64,000 nt of DNA from Otis tarda (GCA_026413225.1 CM048552.1:62139001-62203000); one strand, 5' to 3'; shown: positions 1-13,273, numbered from the stretch's first letter. Program-made: numbers and translations. Notes: generated from the sequence alone by a model not told the origin.

Positions 1-1486
1 GGGTTTTGACCTCTCTTTGGTCACCTCTAGGAGCTGCTCATCCCCTAACAGAACTAGAGCCTTTGTGCCATGCTTAGCTTAGGAGAAGGGGAAGAAATGC
101 AAGAATACTCTGTCAAGTTAGGGTTGCCCCATGACAAGCTTTGTAACAACCATATCAAGAAAGGAAAAGTTAGAGGCAGGACAGCACTCAAGCTGAAGGT
201 CAATGAAAAAATGGAGTGGGGTGGTTCAACAGGCACCTATCTTTAACTTCCTTAAAGAAAACTTGTCTCATGTTTTACCACTTCCAGAACAACATGCTGG
301 AATACCTGAAAAGCACCAAACTAAGACCTCCCACCAATGTCAGGCAGAAAAATAGGGGCAAGGTTGATGGAGCAAAATTTCTTGGCTTTATCCTCAGAAC
401 TTGGACAAAATACTAAAAAGTGCTTAAGGCAGTCCTCAGGTGATACTTACTGCTAAACCTCGCTCTCCACTGTCTGCAGCCCAGCCTGCACCTGTCAAGT
501 AAGACATCTCCCTGACGCATGGCACCAGGGAGAACCAGCCCTTGCTGCTGGGCAAATGGGACCCTGAAGCTCCTGAGTCCCACTTGTCCCAGGAGGCAGG
601 TCATGGCAGAAGGTGTTCCTTTAAGATACACTGCTTTAAGATAAAGAAGAGCCTACCTAAAATCACCAAGTGTCTGTTGGCGCATTTCCAGTGACAGAGG
701 CCTACAGAAGGGTATCTTCTAGCAAAATATTCAGTTCTTGACTACAGAATTGAGAAAAAGGTTCAGGAATGAAAAACAAGACAAGCCTGATTTCCAGATT
801 AAGATGCAGCAGCAAGAGGCTTCCTCAGCTGCCTAGCACCTCTCCACTTGAATCCTTGCAGCACACCTTGGTAGCACTAAAGCCTCACCAGCAGTATTGT
901 GCCTTCTCACATGCTTTCAGAAATAAACATTAAAGCAAGTCCTCAGCTCCATCCCCTCATGACTCTTTCCCCAGAAGCAAGCAAAGGCTATCCAAAACAG
1001 GTACTCCCAAGCTTTTCCTTTATTTCTTTATTCCATGTGAGCTACCTACCACCTCTCTCATCTGATTAGGTTGTCATTCAACTGTGGAAACGCAGCACGC
1101 AAGCTCTCACTCCCACCCTTGGTGGATTGTCTCTGAGTTTGGGAGCACTGCTTTGCTCACTGAGGCACTTCCCAAGCTGCAGCAGCACTCAGTGCTTCAG
1201 ATATCTCAAACAAACTCCTCCTCACTCCTCCTAAAGACCACGCATGACAAATAAATTCAGTATTACAGCTTTTTGCTCAAACCACCTGCCACTCACACTC
1301 ACATCTCCTCTAACTCCACCCTTCATGCTCCCCCCTTGCGTGGTCCATCGTCACACAAGTTGGGTGAGCACAGGAAGAGACAGGTGCCGATGTGCCGCCC
1401 AAATTCAGAGGTGGTGGGAAAGGCCGGCGCACCAGTTGCACTCCGATAACCACATTACACGCCAAACTTGCAGCCAAATTTCCTCC

Positions 1487-1620
1487 GTTACATTGGTGCA
1501 AATCCACTCAGCTCCCTGGGGTTGTATCAGTGTAAGGGAGAGGAAAATGTGGTTCTAAGTATGTACCCAGTAGCGCTGGGGAAAGAGCCAGAAAGCATAA
1601 GGTTACACCAATGTCGAATC
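1487..1620. repeat. Decayed palindromic interspersed relic
   Basis: GTTACATTGGTGCAAATCCA is followed by CTCAGCTCCCTGGGGTTG and GTATCAGTGTAAGGGAG. About 50 bp further on GGTTACACCAATGTCGAATC repeats the first motif inverted (TTGGTG against CACCAA). The wording matches old foldback repeats of amniotes (TTACACTGGTGTAAAT, AACTCCATTGA). It is heavily mutated and the exact boundaries are not clear. Confidence 0.4.
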
Positions 1621-3461
1621 TCTTTAGTGTTACTTTACTTTTCGAATCAAAGACTTCAGCTCCTGACAGAAGACAGACCTGCACTACCTCCAGTAGCTTT
1701 TGTGGTGCTAAAACAAGATCTTCATAGCATCACTGTTCACAAGGAAACTTCTGTGAGATAAAAATACTTCCTGAAACTGAACAGTGTCCCAAAACCAAAC
1801 AGATAAACACAAAAGCTGCAACCAAAACAGTCAGAAATTCTCTTCCACCTACATTGCTACTGACACATGGTGATCAGCAAGAACAGAATGAGTGCCATCA
1901 GGTAGAAGATCTGGGGAAAAAAAAGGCAGGAAAAGAAGAAAATCACTAAGGAAATAGTTTATGAGGCAAGCTACAAATGAAAAGAAAGGAGAGAAAAATC
2001 TGTTTCAATCTTGGTTTTGTAAATTTGTCAACTCCATCTAATCCCAGATTCCTATGCCAAGAGAAGTGGGTGCCCTTAAACAAAAACCGAACAAATAACT
2101 AGGACTGAGACTGGGTGCCTGGGGAAGGGGGAGGTCCCCAGTGCCCAGTGTGCTGCTCATAGTGCCCAGCCAGGCAGCTTTTAATACACAAGTACCCTCG
2201 CTAGAAATTTTTTTTTTTTTTAACTTAGGTTTGGGAAGGAAGAGTAGCTCCTCTGCTCCTCTCCAGAAGTGGCTCCCTACCTGTATGCAATGCATGCCTC
2301 ACTCCAGATATTTGTGGATGTGACATAATCCCTGGCCATGCATTGTAGCAGGCTAAGCCCATCAGAGGCACAGAAACTGCCTGCTTCTCACCTCCTTAAA
2401 AACCACTCAGCCCCCAGGAAATCCCCCCTCGGTTCTCTCCTCAGCCCACCGAGGCTCGAAAGTCTCTCTTTCTACACTTGTCTGACACAATCAAAATTTC
2501 TACTTGGGTGGCAGAAATGCTGAATGGTGAAGGATCCCAGTGGGAGGGAGGCAAGGAGGAAATTAAACAGGAGAAAGGACTGCCAGAGGCCCAACAGGCT
2601 GAGAAAGAGAATTATAAAACTGGGGTAGGTCTGTCCGAAGGGCATGTCACCAGTCCAAAGCACATTAAGCACTGAAGTTCGTGCAAGACTTAATCCTTCC
2701 TGCTATAGAAGTGTCCCTTGGTGGTTGCCGCAGATCTACAGGAATAAAGAGGAGGGATTTTTTTTCCCCCTCTCAGCAGACATTCATGGTATCACATAAG
2801 AGCTAGATGATTTAATTTAATCATTCCTGCTCCAGCTGGTATTTTTCGTATAGAGGTGACAGTGCTTTAATTAGGGCCTTGCATATGAAAGGCCCGTGTG
2901 TTTAGTTTAATCAAATGTTCATTTCCTCGCGTTATGTTTATACTAAAAGGCACCAGTATGAATTTTCATGCTTCAAATAGAGGCTATCATATGGGCTACG
3001 TAATGAGGTCCTCTTCAGTCATTCTTCATCTCTATGGCCTTGTACGCTTGGCAGCCTTACGGACTACGAGGTGACTCAGCCCCAGGCATGCAGTTTGGGG
3101 AAATATGCCCTAGAGAACACGATCCAACCTATGAGGAGAGCAGAGCTTTACACAAAATAAATTACTTTGGTAATTTGTTCTTCTGCAGATACTTAAATAT
3201 GGGCCTGAGCCAGTGGCTGCTTAAGTCATTGGCTTCAGCAGTTGCTGGATGAGACCTTTTCTGAATTAGTAAACAGGCAAACATTCACAGCAAAGAAACT
3301 GCAAGATTCTCCCATCACTCAGTGTAATTATTATTTGCTCTGACAAGGGCAGGTCAATTTTAATACCATACAACATTTATGTAGTGCCTGATGCCTTGAA
3401 AACATTTTATGTACATTAGGTGCAGTACAACAATAATAAAACTTCGCCTTCCCACAGTTGT

Positions 3462-3655
3462 TTTTCCCCTGAGGCTCACGAAGCATTTAGCAAACATTAA
3501 TTAGTTGGTCATCTTCCAAATGCATGTGTGAGGTGCTCCTGGTAAATACTCCCTCCTTGTACACAAGGGGCCAGCAGAGGTGCTGAAGACTGAGGCCAAC
3601 AATCACAACCTTGAGTCAAGCACCCACCAATTTGAGCCTTCATAAGTAGCCTAGT
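3462..3655 (-). mobile_element. MIR-like SINE relic, reverse orientation
   Basis: The plus strand carries CACGAAGCATTTAGCAAACA followed by TTAATTAGTTGG, then GTGTGAGGTGCTCCTGGTAA, ACACAAGGGGCCAGCAGAGG and CTGAAGACTGAGGCCAAC. This order resembles reverse-complement amniote MIR copies (AAAGCGCTTTACAAACATTA to GGGGAAACTGAGGC). Matches are short and scattered, so this is a moderate call. Confidence 0.45.
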
Positions 3656-5908
3656 ATTTTTTTTCACCCTCAGCATGACTCTTGTGAGTAAATAGGCAAA
3701 CACTGCTCTGAATGCATAGACTTAAAATGACCAAAAAAAGAGAAAAGAAATCCATGGCATGGCATTTAAATACATCTTAAACAAAAAGGAGCTTTGTTTG
3801 TTTTTAGTTGCCAGGATCGTAAGGCAGGGCTCAGCCTGTCCTTGAGAAACTGAGGGTACTAAAAGTACAGAAAGTAAAGAAGCTTTTCTGGTGTCAAAGC
3901 TTCAATTCCTTGCTGTAGACTTCTGCACCTCCTACCTAATATACTTAAAATCTACAGGTAAAAGTTATATCCAGTCCTACCTTCAAATTTTAGCATGCAA
4001 CCTTTCCATAAGACATGAGGGAAAAGTTCATTCCTGTTGAAACTTCTTACATTTTAGCTGAAAATACGAGAAACAGAGAACGAAAGGGGAAAAATTTCTT
4101 TTCTGACCAAAGCTACTCAATGCCTTTCCCTCTTCTGCTCCCTCTGGAAAGTGCTGACTGCCTTGGGTACAACAAAGCAATTTAAAACTGGTATGTGAAA
4201 AAACTTTATAGCACTTGAAACAGCTTTTGTGTTTTCTCCCTCCAATGCATGGAGAGGATCTTTTAAAAAAAAAAAAACCTACATGCCAGTCCAAAACCCA
4301 CTACCCCAAGCTCAGTGGGGAGCTGGCTATGAGCAGGGGTGTCTGCTGCCATGACACTATCCTATGACAAACCTCTCCAGATATTCAGATAAAGCTGTCT
4401 GCGACAAATCCTGGCAGACGCCTATTCAAGGATTTCTTTCCTTTTCTTCTGTTACTCTATCTCTTCTCCATCTGGGAACACAGAAATTTCCCTAAGCCTG
4501 TTCACGCTTGGATTTAGTGAAGCCATCATGGTGTCGTGTTCTGGCGCTGTTTTGTGTCTTTGCTCTCCTCTACTCTTTGTAGAGCAGCATGCCATGGCTG
4601 TCCATCTGTTCATGATTTACTTCACACAATGACTTGGTCCGATTACACTGATAGGCACAGTAGGTTATTTGAGGGCCAACTGGACCTCTGTAATGAAGCT
4701 CAAACTGCACCCAAATCGTGGGAATGTTTCCAATCAAAAAAGGTCTGTGGAAAAACTCCACTGGACCTCCCTCAGGAAAGCCTTCCTGTCCTTAATCCCA
4801 GAAAACAAAACCAAAAATGTAATTTTTAATCTGGAATTCTTCTGCAATTATCAGTGTCCAAATGATCCACAAAAAGTGAAGAGAAGACAAGAAGAGAAAC
4901 CAAGATCTGGCTCTTTCTTATGTTTCAAGATGCATGCTGGAGAAGAGATTATAAAGAATAGCATTCAGTTCAGGAAGCCACATCTTTTGTGGTCTCTTTT
5001 AGCACAGACCTGAGCCACAGAGACAGAGGAACTGTACCAATTTCCACCAGCTGAGGATGGAACTTGGGAAGTGCAGTCAGCTGGGTGGCACTGGGTACTG
5101 CCATGGGTAGCAAGCCCCTCCACGCGTAGTGAATCGCTGGCCCTCGTGAGCACATGGGAGCGAGAGGGAAAAAAAAGCACAACTCAAAAAGCTGCAGGAT
5201 GAAGTCACAGGGTCAGCAGTGAGAAAATACTGAATTCATTTGTAATCTGAACAAGGTCATTTCTAGCATGTTTTAGGATGATATAAGACTTTATGGGGAA
5301 GGCAAATGGAAAGTATTGCTCACAATTTCTTCTGCTTTATGAGTAAGCTCCTTTGGCCTTTATTTATTTATTACCTCACAATCCCACAATGATCCTGGTG
5401 TGAAGACCAATTTGCTGTTCTTTCTCTCTTGCTTCTCAAGGATATTTTTGCTTCTTGAACCCAATCCTTTCCTGTCTCAGTGCCTGGCCACCTCGCTGAT
5501 CTACCTCTCTGCATTTCCAAGGACACCCTTATTTTTACAATTCCCCACTCCTCACCTCTGTGCTGTCATTTCACTTATGGCCACGCTACTTTAATACCTG
5601 GTGTTTTACTCTTTCTTCTTTTTCAAAGCTCTATCCTGCACCAAGACTCAAAAAGTCTGGGGTGCAGGGGAACCTGTCCAATGTGGTGGTACCTACCTGG
5701 ATTTGAGCCAGCCCTGAGACTGAGGCCACTCGATCCAGATGCCACTGAGATACAAAGGTGGCACCCACAAAGTGATGTCATTCAGCATGAAAGAGCACTT
5801 TTAAGCCAGAAAGTTCTGCAGGGGATTCGCTAGCAATTTTGCCCATCTAAAAATACCCAATGAAAGATGGTATCCTTTGCCCTTTTTACCATGAGTTGTG
5901 GCAGAAAG

Positions 5909-5928
5909 ATCTATAGATATCTATAGAT
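5909..5928. repeat. 20-bp perfect palindrome
   Basis: ATCTATAGATATCTATAGAT is its own reverse complement. It is also a tandem pair of the 10-base palindrome ATCTATAGAT, so it can form a cruciform or arise by simple slippage. No gene is near. Confidence 0.95.
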
Positions 5929-6697
5929 GGGCTAATTTGTGAGGAGGGATTATCTGAGAGTACAAAGATGTCACACACAAAAGAGTAGCTAGGCATACTC
6001 GGAATATTACCAACCCCGATCACCCAAACATTATGAGCTAGGCCCCAAAATACTTAGAAATTGGCTGGAAAACACATGAGATTTATGACAAATAATAATA
6101 TTTTGAACTTCATTTGCCTTCTGGCTTCTGAACTGAGATTCATGTTTTCAGTCTTACCTTTTCAACTACAAACCTTTTTTCCCCTTTATTGTTCTTTGTT
6201 TTAATAATGAAAGATGAGATTCTGGTTATACACCTGACTTCAGTGTTGAGTGATCTGAGAGAATATGAAACAAATACCAGAGACTTGCAGTGCGATGGCA
6301 GGATGCTGGTAATATTCCATTTACGGAGCACCATGGGCCATCCCTGCCTGCCCTTTGGCCATCTGCTTCTAGTGCTCAGCTAGAATCACACAGACCTTTT
6401 GAAAAAAGAAAAAAGTGTACAAGATTGGGAACTTCATGTGAATAAATGTCACACAGGCATGAGTTGCCCCTTCAGAGTGCCCACGGTTTTGTAGCAAACA
6501 TTTTGAGGGGGAATATGGGTTACTGCAAGAGGGACCTCGGGGATTAAGCATCCAACCTCCTCTTGAAAATGCCAAAGTTGGTACCTTGGGAAAGCTTGAC
6601 GCAGAACAAAACTGAAACATGCAGACAAAGTAATTGGGGGGCGGTGGGAGTGAACTGTGCTGAGTTTATATATAGCATTTTGTTTCTGCTGGGTACT

Positions 6698-6747
6698 GGG
6701 GGGGGGGGAAGGGAGGAAGTGAGGGGGAGAGAGGGAAAAGAAAGATA
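6698..6747 (+). repeat. G11 run and purine tract, G-quadruplex-capable
   Basis: A run of 11 G (6698-6708) leads into a purine-rich stretch with further GGG, GGGGG and GGG runs. The plus strand could fold into a G-quadruplex. On the TBXAS1 sense strand the tract is C- and T-rich. A single T at 6720 breaks the pure purine run. Confidence 0.85.
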
Positions 6748-6837
6748 AATTTTGGTTGCTGCTGTCATACGCAGATCCACTTATCTATGGCTGAAGCCCA
6801 GACAGCTGTATGACTCTAAACGAAGAAATTTAATTAG

Positions 6838-6886
6838 AAAAAAAAGAAAATCAGCAAGAAAAAAAAACAAAGAAAAAAAACAAGAC
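6838..6886 (+). repeat. A-rich simple sequence
   Basis: Runs of 8-9 A are separated by G or C (AAAAGAAAATCAGCAAGAAA and similar). On the transcribed sense of TBXAS1 this is T-rich. There is no retrocopy body before it, so it is not called a retrogene tail. Confidence 0.7.
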
Positions 6887-8094
6887 TTCATGCTTCCCAC
6901 ACCTACTCTGATGTATAAATAGAGACTATGCGAGCGATGAAGGGTGCTTATTATTTCTTTGACTTCCTCGTGTGTAACGAAACCTACAATTGTTTCTAAT
7001 GAACAAGAAGGATAATCACAAAGCCGATGGTGCGTTGCTACTATTCCAACTTTGCTACAGTAGTTTAAATGACATCATGGAACATCTTGGAAGTCCCAGT
7101 CATGTAATACCTATGATGGACTAAAAAAAAAATTAAAAAATGGGGTTTGGATCAATTATGAAGGAAAATATTTTCAAAAGCAAGTTACTTGGGATCATAT
7201 TCTGCCTGAGTTACACTTCTTGTAAGAAACATTTTTGGAAAAAACTGCAAGTGGATGTGATTCGCTTTTGCACCTCTTGCATACTTAGACCTGCTTTCTG
7301 TCAGTGCAACTTAAAGCAACCTCGTGGTTTTCCCTGCCTTAGCTCCCAAGGCATTTGTAATGCAGCTCAGCAGAGTTAGAGCATCTTGCACTTCTGTCCC
7401 TACCCACTGCTTTTCCTAACACATTTGCTTCCCATTTCACATTATGGCACAGTAAGAGAGGTTGGTATTAGAACTTTTGGCCTCTCTTCGTGTGCACACA
7501 CATGTATGCATGTGTATTTTCTGTAACACATTCATCAGTTTGAAATGGTATAAAAATGACTAAAAAAAAAAAAAAAGATCTTTAAATCTCTGAAGATTCT
7601 AAGTGTCAGTGCTGTGAAATCAGAAAATTCATTCCAAGTCCTATTTATCTAGGTCAGGATGTAAGAAGACTTTTTTTCATTCTGCATATGCATGTCGCTG
7701 CTTTTGCTCCTTGGTACTACACAGGCTGGGAGCTGAAGAGCCAGGGAAGATGATGGCTTTCTCCCTGCTTCCAGTGGACTTGATAGAAAAAAAAAATCCC
7801 TTTTGTGTTCCTTATAATGGAGTCTTGTCTCATCTCTACCACAAGAGACGCCTCGACCAGTATATTACAAACACTGTGCTGACAGGCAGTGCATGTACAT
7901 CGCTCTGCCTCAGTGCCACATCACCACTGCCTCTTCTTTAAACCAGAAGAGAAATGTAGCCTGCAAAGCAAGGAACAAGTTAACAAAAGGCTTCATTTAT
8001 CTCCAGCTGATACCAATGTGACAGCGGAAAATGCGGGGTCAGATTCCAGGCACATTATTGTGAGGGCAGGAGGAGCGCGGGGAGTAGCCGTTGT

Positions 8095-8200
8095 GTGGCA
8101 AAGCCACGGGGCTCACAGTCAGGAGGTCAAGTCCTGACGCAGCTTTCCAAGCAAATTTGGGAAAGTCTCTTCCTCTCCTCCAGCACTTTTAATAAGATCA
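8095..8200 (+). mobile_element. MIR-like SINE relic
   Basis: GGGGCTCACAGTCAGGAGG, TCAAGTCCTGACGCAGC and GGGAAAGTCTCTTCCTCTCC follow in the order expected for the head and core of amniote MIR elements (the GACTCAGGAGACCTGGGTTC to GGGCAAGTCACTTCACCTCTC region). A B-box-like stretch (GGTCAAGTCC) is present but decayed. Confidence 0.5.
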
Positions 8201-11200
8201 GTAAACCTTAATAATGAGATTGTGTGAATGCTGGCATGCTCAGAGGCAGGCAGCATATGATGCTCCTGTTCAAAGTCTGATCATTACATGGTACTAACAG
8301 CAACTCCCCTGCTTTTATTAAAAAAAAGTCTAAGTTGTGTGTAAGGTAAGTCTTGGCAGTTAATATTGATATTATACAAAATAAAGGTAAATCTTAAATG
8401 GACAAACAAATTGGGGACAGACTACCAGGACAGAAATTTCATGCATTCCTTCTGTGTAAATAATGAAGTGAACTTCATCTGCCATTAAAGCTTTCCTTTA
8501 CGATGTGCAATTGCTCGGGGAAAAAAAACTGTAATGGGTGTTTTACACTCACCCATACACCAGCAACAAACAGGCAAAGAAACTCACTGTTTGCCTACCT
8601 TTGCGTGGGGAAAAAAAAAAGCTGTAATTTGAAGTTTTAAGGGATCTGCTTTCAGGGTTTATCTATCTATGATGCCCTTGGGTTCCAAACAGAGGCTGGG
8701 ATCACCTGGGATCCTTCCTGCTCCCTGCATCTCTGCCTTTGAAAATTATGAAGAGGGAACCATGCAGGGAAACTGCTGCTGCTAAGGGACCCCTGGAAGA
8801 GGAGCTGCACCAAAAGTGCTCCCCAAGCAGACACCAGGATGGGCTCCTGCAGCCAGTGTCAGGGTGCAGAAGCTTGGCTCAGGATGCTCTCATGACCTGC
8901 GCTCCCCAAAATCCAGAGGGGAGGCCGTTGGGACAAGGCAACGCTGCTCCACCACGTGTGGTGCTACCAGCACATCTCTGCTCCAGCCTGGATGGTGCTT
9001 CCCTATTTGATTACTTTTTTCCAACATGCATTTCTTATTTCATTAAGGGGAGTTATTAATCAGGTGATCCAGGAGTGGCGGGGCTTCCTGTGAATCTGGC
9101 ATTACCATAGCAAGGGACAGAGCCAGTGCTCTGCTTGGTGTTGGTGTGCTCCCTCCTCACTTGAGCTGAAAGATGGCTCATGTTAAGAGTGCTGCGCACG
9201 GCCAGGCTCCAGACAGGATGCAGCATGCTCAGCTCAGTGGGAAATGAAAAGGATATAGGCTCTTTTGTCAGCTTGACTTGGTCTTAATAATGTTTAAACA
9301 TCTGAAGGTCACTAAATTACAAAGCGCAGAAATTTGGCACAAAGGCCTTTCTCAGAGATTATCTAGGTTTGCTGAAGTAAGACAACAAAAGAGAATAAAC
9401 CAAACTGAGCAAAACCAACAAGCACTGCTAAGATGTTATTCTTCTCATTAAGCCTATAGGCTGAGCCTATAGAGAAGGCAGCATTTCCTGTCCCTCTTGC
9501 TGACAGTTCAGTATTAGGGCACAAAGGCAGGTCACTGTCCTTGGCGATATGGTAAACAAAGATAAGAGCTGAAAGCAGCAGAGTATTTTTTTAACCCTGA
9601 TAATTCACTCAGAATAAATTCCATTGTGGAGAGATTTATTGTTTACTTAGCACTCCTCAAAAGAGCTCCTTGGGAATGCAGTCTCCTTCCCATGCACCGG
9701 ACACGAAACACGCTTTTCAGCTGAAAGCGCAGGCCAGGCCTGCTCAGAGCATCTGTTATTCGTCCCTGGATTCACCTGTATGAAATGTAAGCGAACCTAC
9801 TGGAAAAACACAGCTCCAAACATTTGCTCAGATCTGCTTGTTATCCTGGGTTGGGATCTTAAACAGATGTCTTCAACAGGCAGCCATGCTCATGAAAAAG
9901 CTTTGCCAAAATGCCAACAAAAACCCCCATTGCTTTCCTTTTCTGCTTGCAAAATGCCTGCAGCAGAGCAGCACAAGAGTGAAAAATATTAGTGTATTTT
10001 CTGACACTCTCAGTAGAAGGATCAGTCTTCCCTCTACCTGCCCCAAATAAAGCTGCCCATTCCCTTCTCCTCACAGCACATCTCCCCAGATGCAGACATA
10101 CCACACCACTGCTGGGGGAAGCATATGAGGAAGGCATCACTGCCAACAGCAGAGACTGTCTTATTTTTTCCGTCTAATGGTTTCGCAGCTTAAAGGCAAG
10201 AGTTTCAGCATTTGCTGATTCGGAGCCTAGGACATCAGATGAGAGGAGCTGTAGGTGCTGCCACAGAAGTGGCCATTTAATCCCACCGTGGCTCTCTTTT
10301 CCACTTGGGAAGCAGCAATAAAATCTCTCCAGCAGATTGCCTGGGACCTCTCTGAAAGGTGCATTTGTTAGACTTCTCCTAGCAGTAGCAGACAACTGCA
10401 AACCCAACTGGATTAGACTTAGGCAAACTGCACTCCAGAAGAGCACAGAGTCAGGACTGGAAGAATAACAAGGGATTTCTCATGGTTTGTGCCGTACATT
10501 TGACCTTCCCTAGCTTTTCACAGGGCCTCTGGGTTTCAACAGAGACAGGAATCTCTTTTCAGGACATGAGGAGGTTTTTTGCAATGCAGTTCTTAAACAT
10601 GTGCTTACTGGGAACATCCTAGGATTGGCAGGGATGCAATTACCTATGGCCTTGGGCTGCGCTGTAAAGTGGATTGTGAGTTTAAAAAGTTTCCGCTTCA
10701 TTTTCTGAAAGAGCTATAAGCTTAGCTGTTGCCAAAGTTTCCAGTGGAGTTCTTGAGGATAGCTTTTGTAACCTGATCTCATCTCTAAAGCCTACATTAC
10801 TCATCCATTCGGACTAGTCCCTCTATATTTCCTTCAGCAAGTAAGAAGTCTCTTCGGCGCTTACAGCACTGCAACACCCATAGGATGGACATGTCTGTAT
10901 TCCCCTTGCATGTTTTCAGATCACTGCTGCTCCTGCTCAGTGGGTGCCAGTTGCTCTGCTGATGGCAGCAGGCATGCACTCGCCCTTTTTCAGCTGTTCT
11001 CGTAACCTCTTTTTAGCAGCTCTCTTGCCAGAAATCTGGCAACTCAAATACAGAAGCGAGTTCTTCCATCCTTTCCAAGGGAAGTTTTTCCAGGACCACT
11101 TAAAAATACAAAAATCACAGAGGAATTGTTTACAAAGGTCAGTACACACTGTATCAGCATGTCACCCAGCTTCTGATATTCAGGTCAGTCAGGGTTTATC

Positions 11201-11531
11201 AATATAAATGGTGGTTGTCGGTGCAAGTATCTTATTGCACTGAGACCGGTCAGCCCACAAAGAGAAGCCGAGTGGTTGCGGAGTCCTGAAGAAAACAGGA
11301 ATAAAGTTAAGCTATTCCTTTGTATTGTAGTGCACCTACGGAACAGGAGAGGTATGCCTGCCTATGCTCATCACCCCCAAAATACACTGGGGAGCTTATT
11401 TGCTGTCTCCTATTCCTCATTTAATGTGCTTAATACCAAACCAAGGCCTCGCACCCACACACCTATGCTCCATGCTATTTGTATAGCATATAGCATATTT
11501 GTATTGATACGCTATTTGATGTATGTTGGAG

Positions 11532-11543
11532 CGGTACGTACCG
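11532..11543. repeat. 12-bp perfect palindrome with two peripheral CpGs
   Basis: CGGTACGTACCG is self-complementary and contains three CpGs in an otherwise CpG-poor intron. It follows a run of TAGCATA/TTTGTAT near-repeats (11478-11520). Confidence 0.9.
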
Positions 11544-12460
11544 ATGGCAGAACAGTGCTGGGGCTGAACCTTACGTTCACAAGTGGAGGTAAAGTCAAGC
11601 ATAACCTACTTAAAAAATGTTAGATGGCATAACAATTCAGAAAAACCCATGTCAGTAAAAGCACAGTTCTACTGACTCTGTTCACTGGACCCGTTTATCC
11701 CAATACAGTGAGGAGAAGAAACAATATTGCCGGGACACTTTTCCAGGGCACTGTATCTATGCTATAGTACATCTCAATGCAGATATGCAATAACTAAAGC
11801 TCACAAATGAACAGTGGTAGAAGAACCACGCGGTACGTCTGACTTGTGCAAACATGAGGCTACTAAAAAAAAGCAAGCAATGTCCCATCCAGATACGTAC
11901 ATGGAACACACTTTACAGACACTAACGTGCTTGGTAGAAGCCTTAGCGACTGCCAAGGGGTATTGATCCACCAACCTCTACCAGTTCTCACAGATCAACA
12001 CTGAAAAACAGGCCCATGCCTTCTCTGCAATTCCTCAAAGGGAACTTCTTGTTAAAAAGAAACAAAACTACAAACTTTAGTACAACATCTGAAAAAAACC
12101 ACAATGAGCGGATCTGTAGGATTTCTTCATCCTGCGTAAATTAATAGTCTGTCTATGCATAGGAGAGAAAAGGAATCAGCCCCCTTTTAAACAGTGGTGA
12201 CAGAAAGGAGCCATAGAGCACATCCCCTGATGACAGACTTGCCTAATTTGGCTAGTAGACTGTTTTAGAATTTGTATAATTATATCAGATGAGAAACTCT
12301 TGTAATTAAAATGAAATTAAAGTATAATGTAAAGGCATTATTATAAAACTAAAGATGCTCGTACAGGAAAAAAGAAGCTATGCTGACAGAAGCAGTTTTA
12401 TACTTATGCGCTTCCATCTACGCTAGGCAGTTGCACGGCATTAACTGCGTTGGTTTCTAA

Positions 12461-13273
12461 ATTGGGATAGAGTGCACCCTCAGCAAGTTCGCCGATGACA
12501 CCAAGTTGTGTGGTGCCGTCGACTCGCTGGAAGGGAGGGATGCCATCCAGAGGGACCTTGACAGGCTGGAGAGGTGGGCCCGTGCAAACCTCATGAAGTT
12601 CAACCAGGCCAAGTGCAAGGTCCTGCACCTGGGTCGTGGCAATCCCAGGCACAAATACAGGCTGGGCGGAGAATGGATTGAGAGCAGCCCTGAGGAGAAA
12701 GACTTGGGAGTGCTGGTAGACGAGAGGCTCAACATGAGCGGGCAATGCGCCCTTGTGGCCCAGAAGGCCAACCGCATCCTGGGCTGCATCAAGAGGAGCA
12801 TGGCCAGCAGGTCGAGGGAGGTGATTCTGCCCCTCTACTCTGCCCTGGTGAGACCCCAGTTCTGGAGCCCCCAACACAAGAAGGACATGGACCAGTTGGA
12901 AAGGGTCCAGAGGAGGGCCACCAAGATGATCAGAGGGCTGGAGCACCTCTCCTATGAGGACAGGCTGAGAGAGTTGGGGCTGTTCAGCCTGGAGAAGAGG
13001 AGGCTCCGGGGAGACCTGATAGCGGTCTTCCAATACCTCAAGGGGGCCTACAGGAAAGATGGGGAGAAACTGTTCAGTAGGGCCTGTTGTGATAGGACAA
13101 GGGGTAATGGGTTTAAATTAGAAGGAGGTAGGTTTAGATTAGATATTAGAAAAAAATTTTTTACAATGAGAGTTGTAGAGCACTGGAACAGGTTGCCCAG
13201 AGAGGTGGTGGATGCCCCATCCCTGGAAGTGTTCAAGGCCAGGCTGGATGAGGCTCTGAGCAACCTGATCTAG
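12461..13273 (+). pseudogene. CR1 ORF2 reverse transcriptase, C-terminal fragment
   Basis: One open frame of 270 codons plus stop encodes the C-terminal part of CR1 ORF2. It starts at codons for I-G-I-E-C-T-L-S-K and at once shows FADD (12488-12499), the catalytic-aspartate motif equivalent to the YxDD box of reverse transcriptases. The thumb and C-terminal region follow, with conserved CR1 blocks such as [69 protein letters not shown]-like [11 protein letters not shown] and the terminal ALSNLI. The endonuclease domain, the first reverse transcriptase motifs and ORF1 are missing because of 5' truncation, so it cannot move on its own. No internal stop or frameshift is seen. It is called a pseudogene because only the tail of the protein remains and no start is present. 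Confidence 0.92.

Larger units (their letters stand above)
1..12460 (-). other. Intron-like or intergenic stretch at the low-coordinate end
   Basis: No exon is recognised. The next gene beyond TBXAS1 in other vertebrates (PARP12, from general knowledge of synteny) would be convergent with it, but no PARP sequence was seen on the plus strand. Contents: a palindromic relic (1487-1620), a MIR-like relic in reverse (about 3462-3655), a 20-bp perfect palindrome (5909-5928), a G run with purine tract (6698-6747), an A-rich stretch (6838-6886), a MIR-like relic (8095-8200) and a 12-bp palindrome (11532-11543). Remaining sequence shows nothing I can name. Confidence 0.45.

Noticed and set aside
8739-9059. 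106-codon plus-strand open frame
   Set aside because: No recognisable domain, no flanking splice signals, and an overlapping open frame in another phase. Treated as chance.
12404-13033. 209-codon open frame on the minus strand
   Set aside because: It is the antisense shadow of the CR1 ORF2 frame. Its composition mirrors the CR1 codons and it has no protein similarity of its own.
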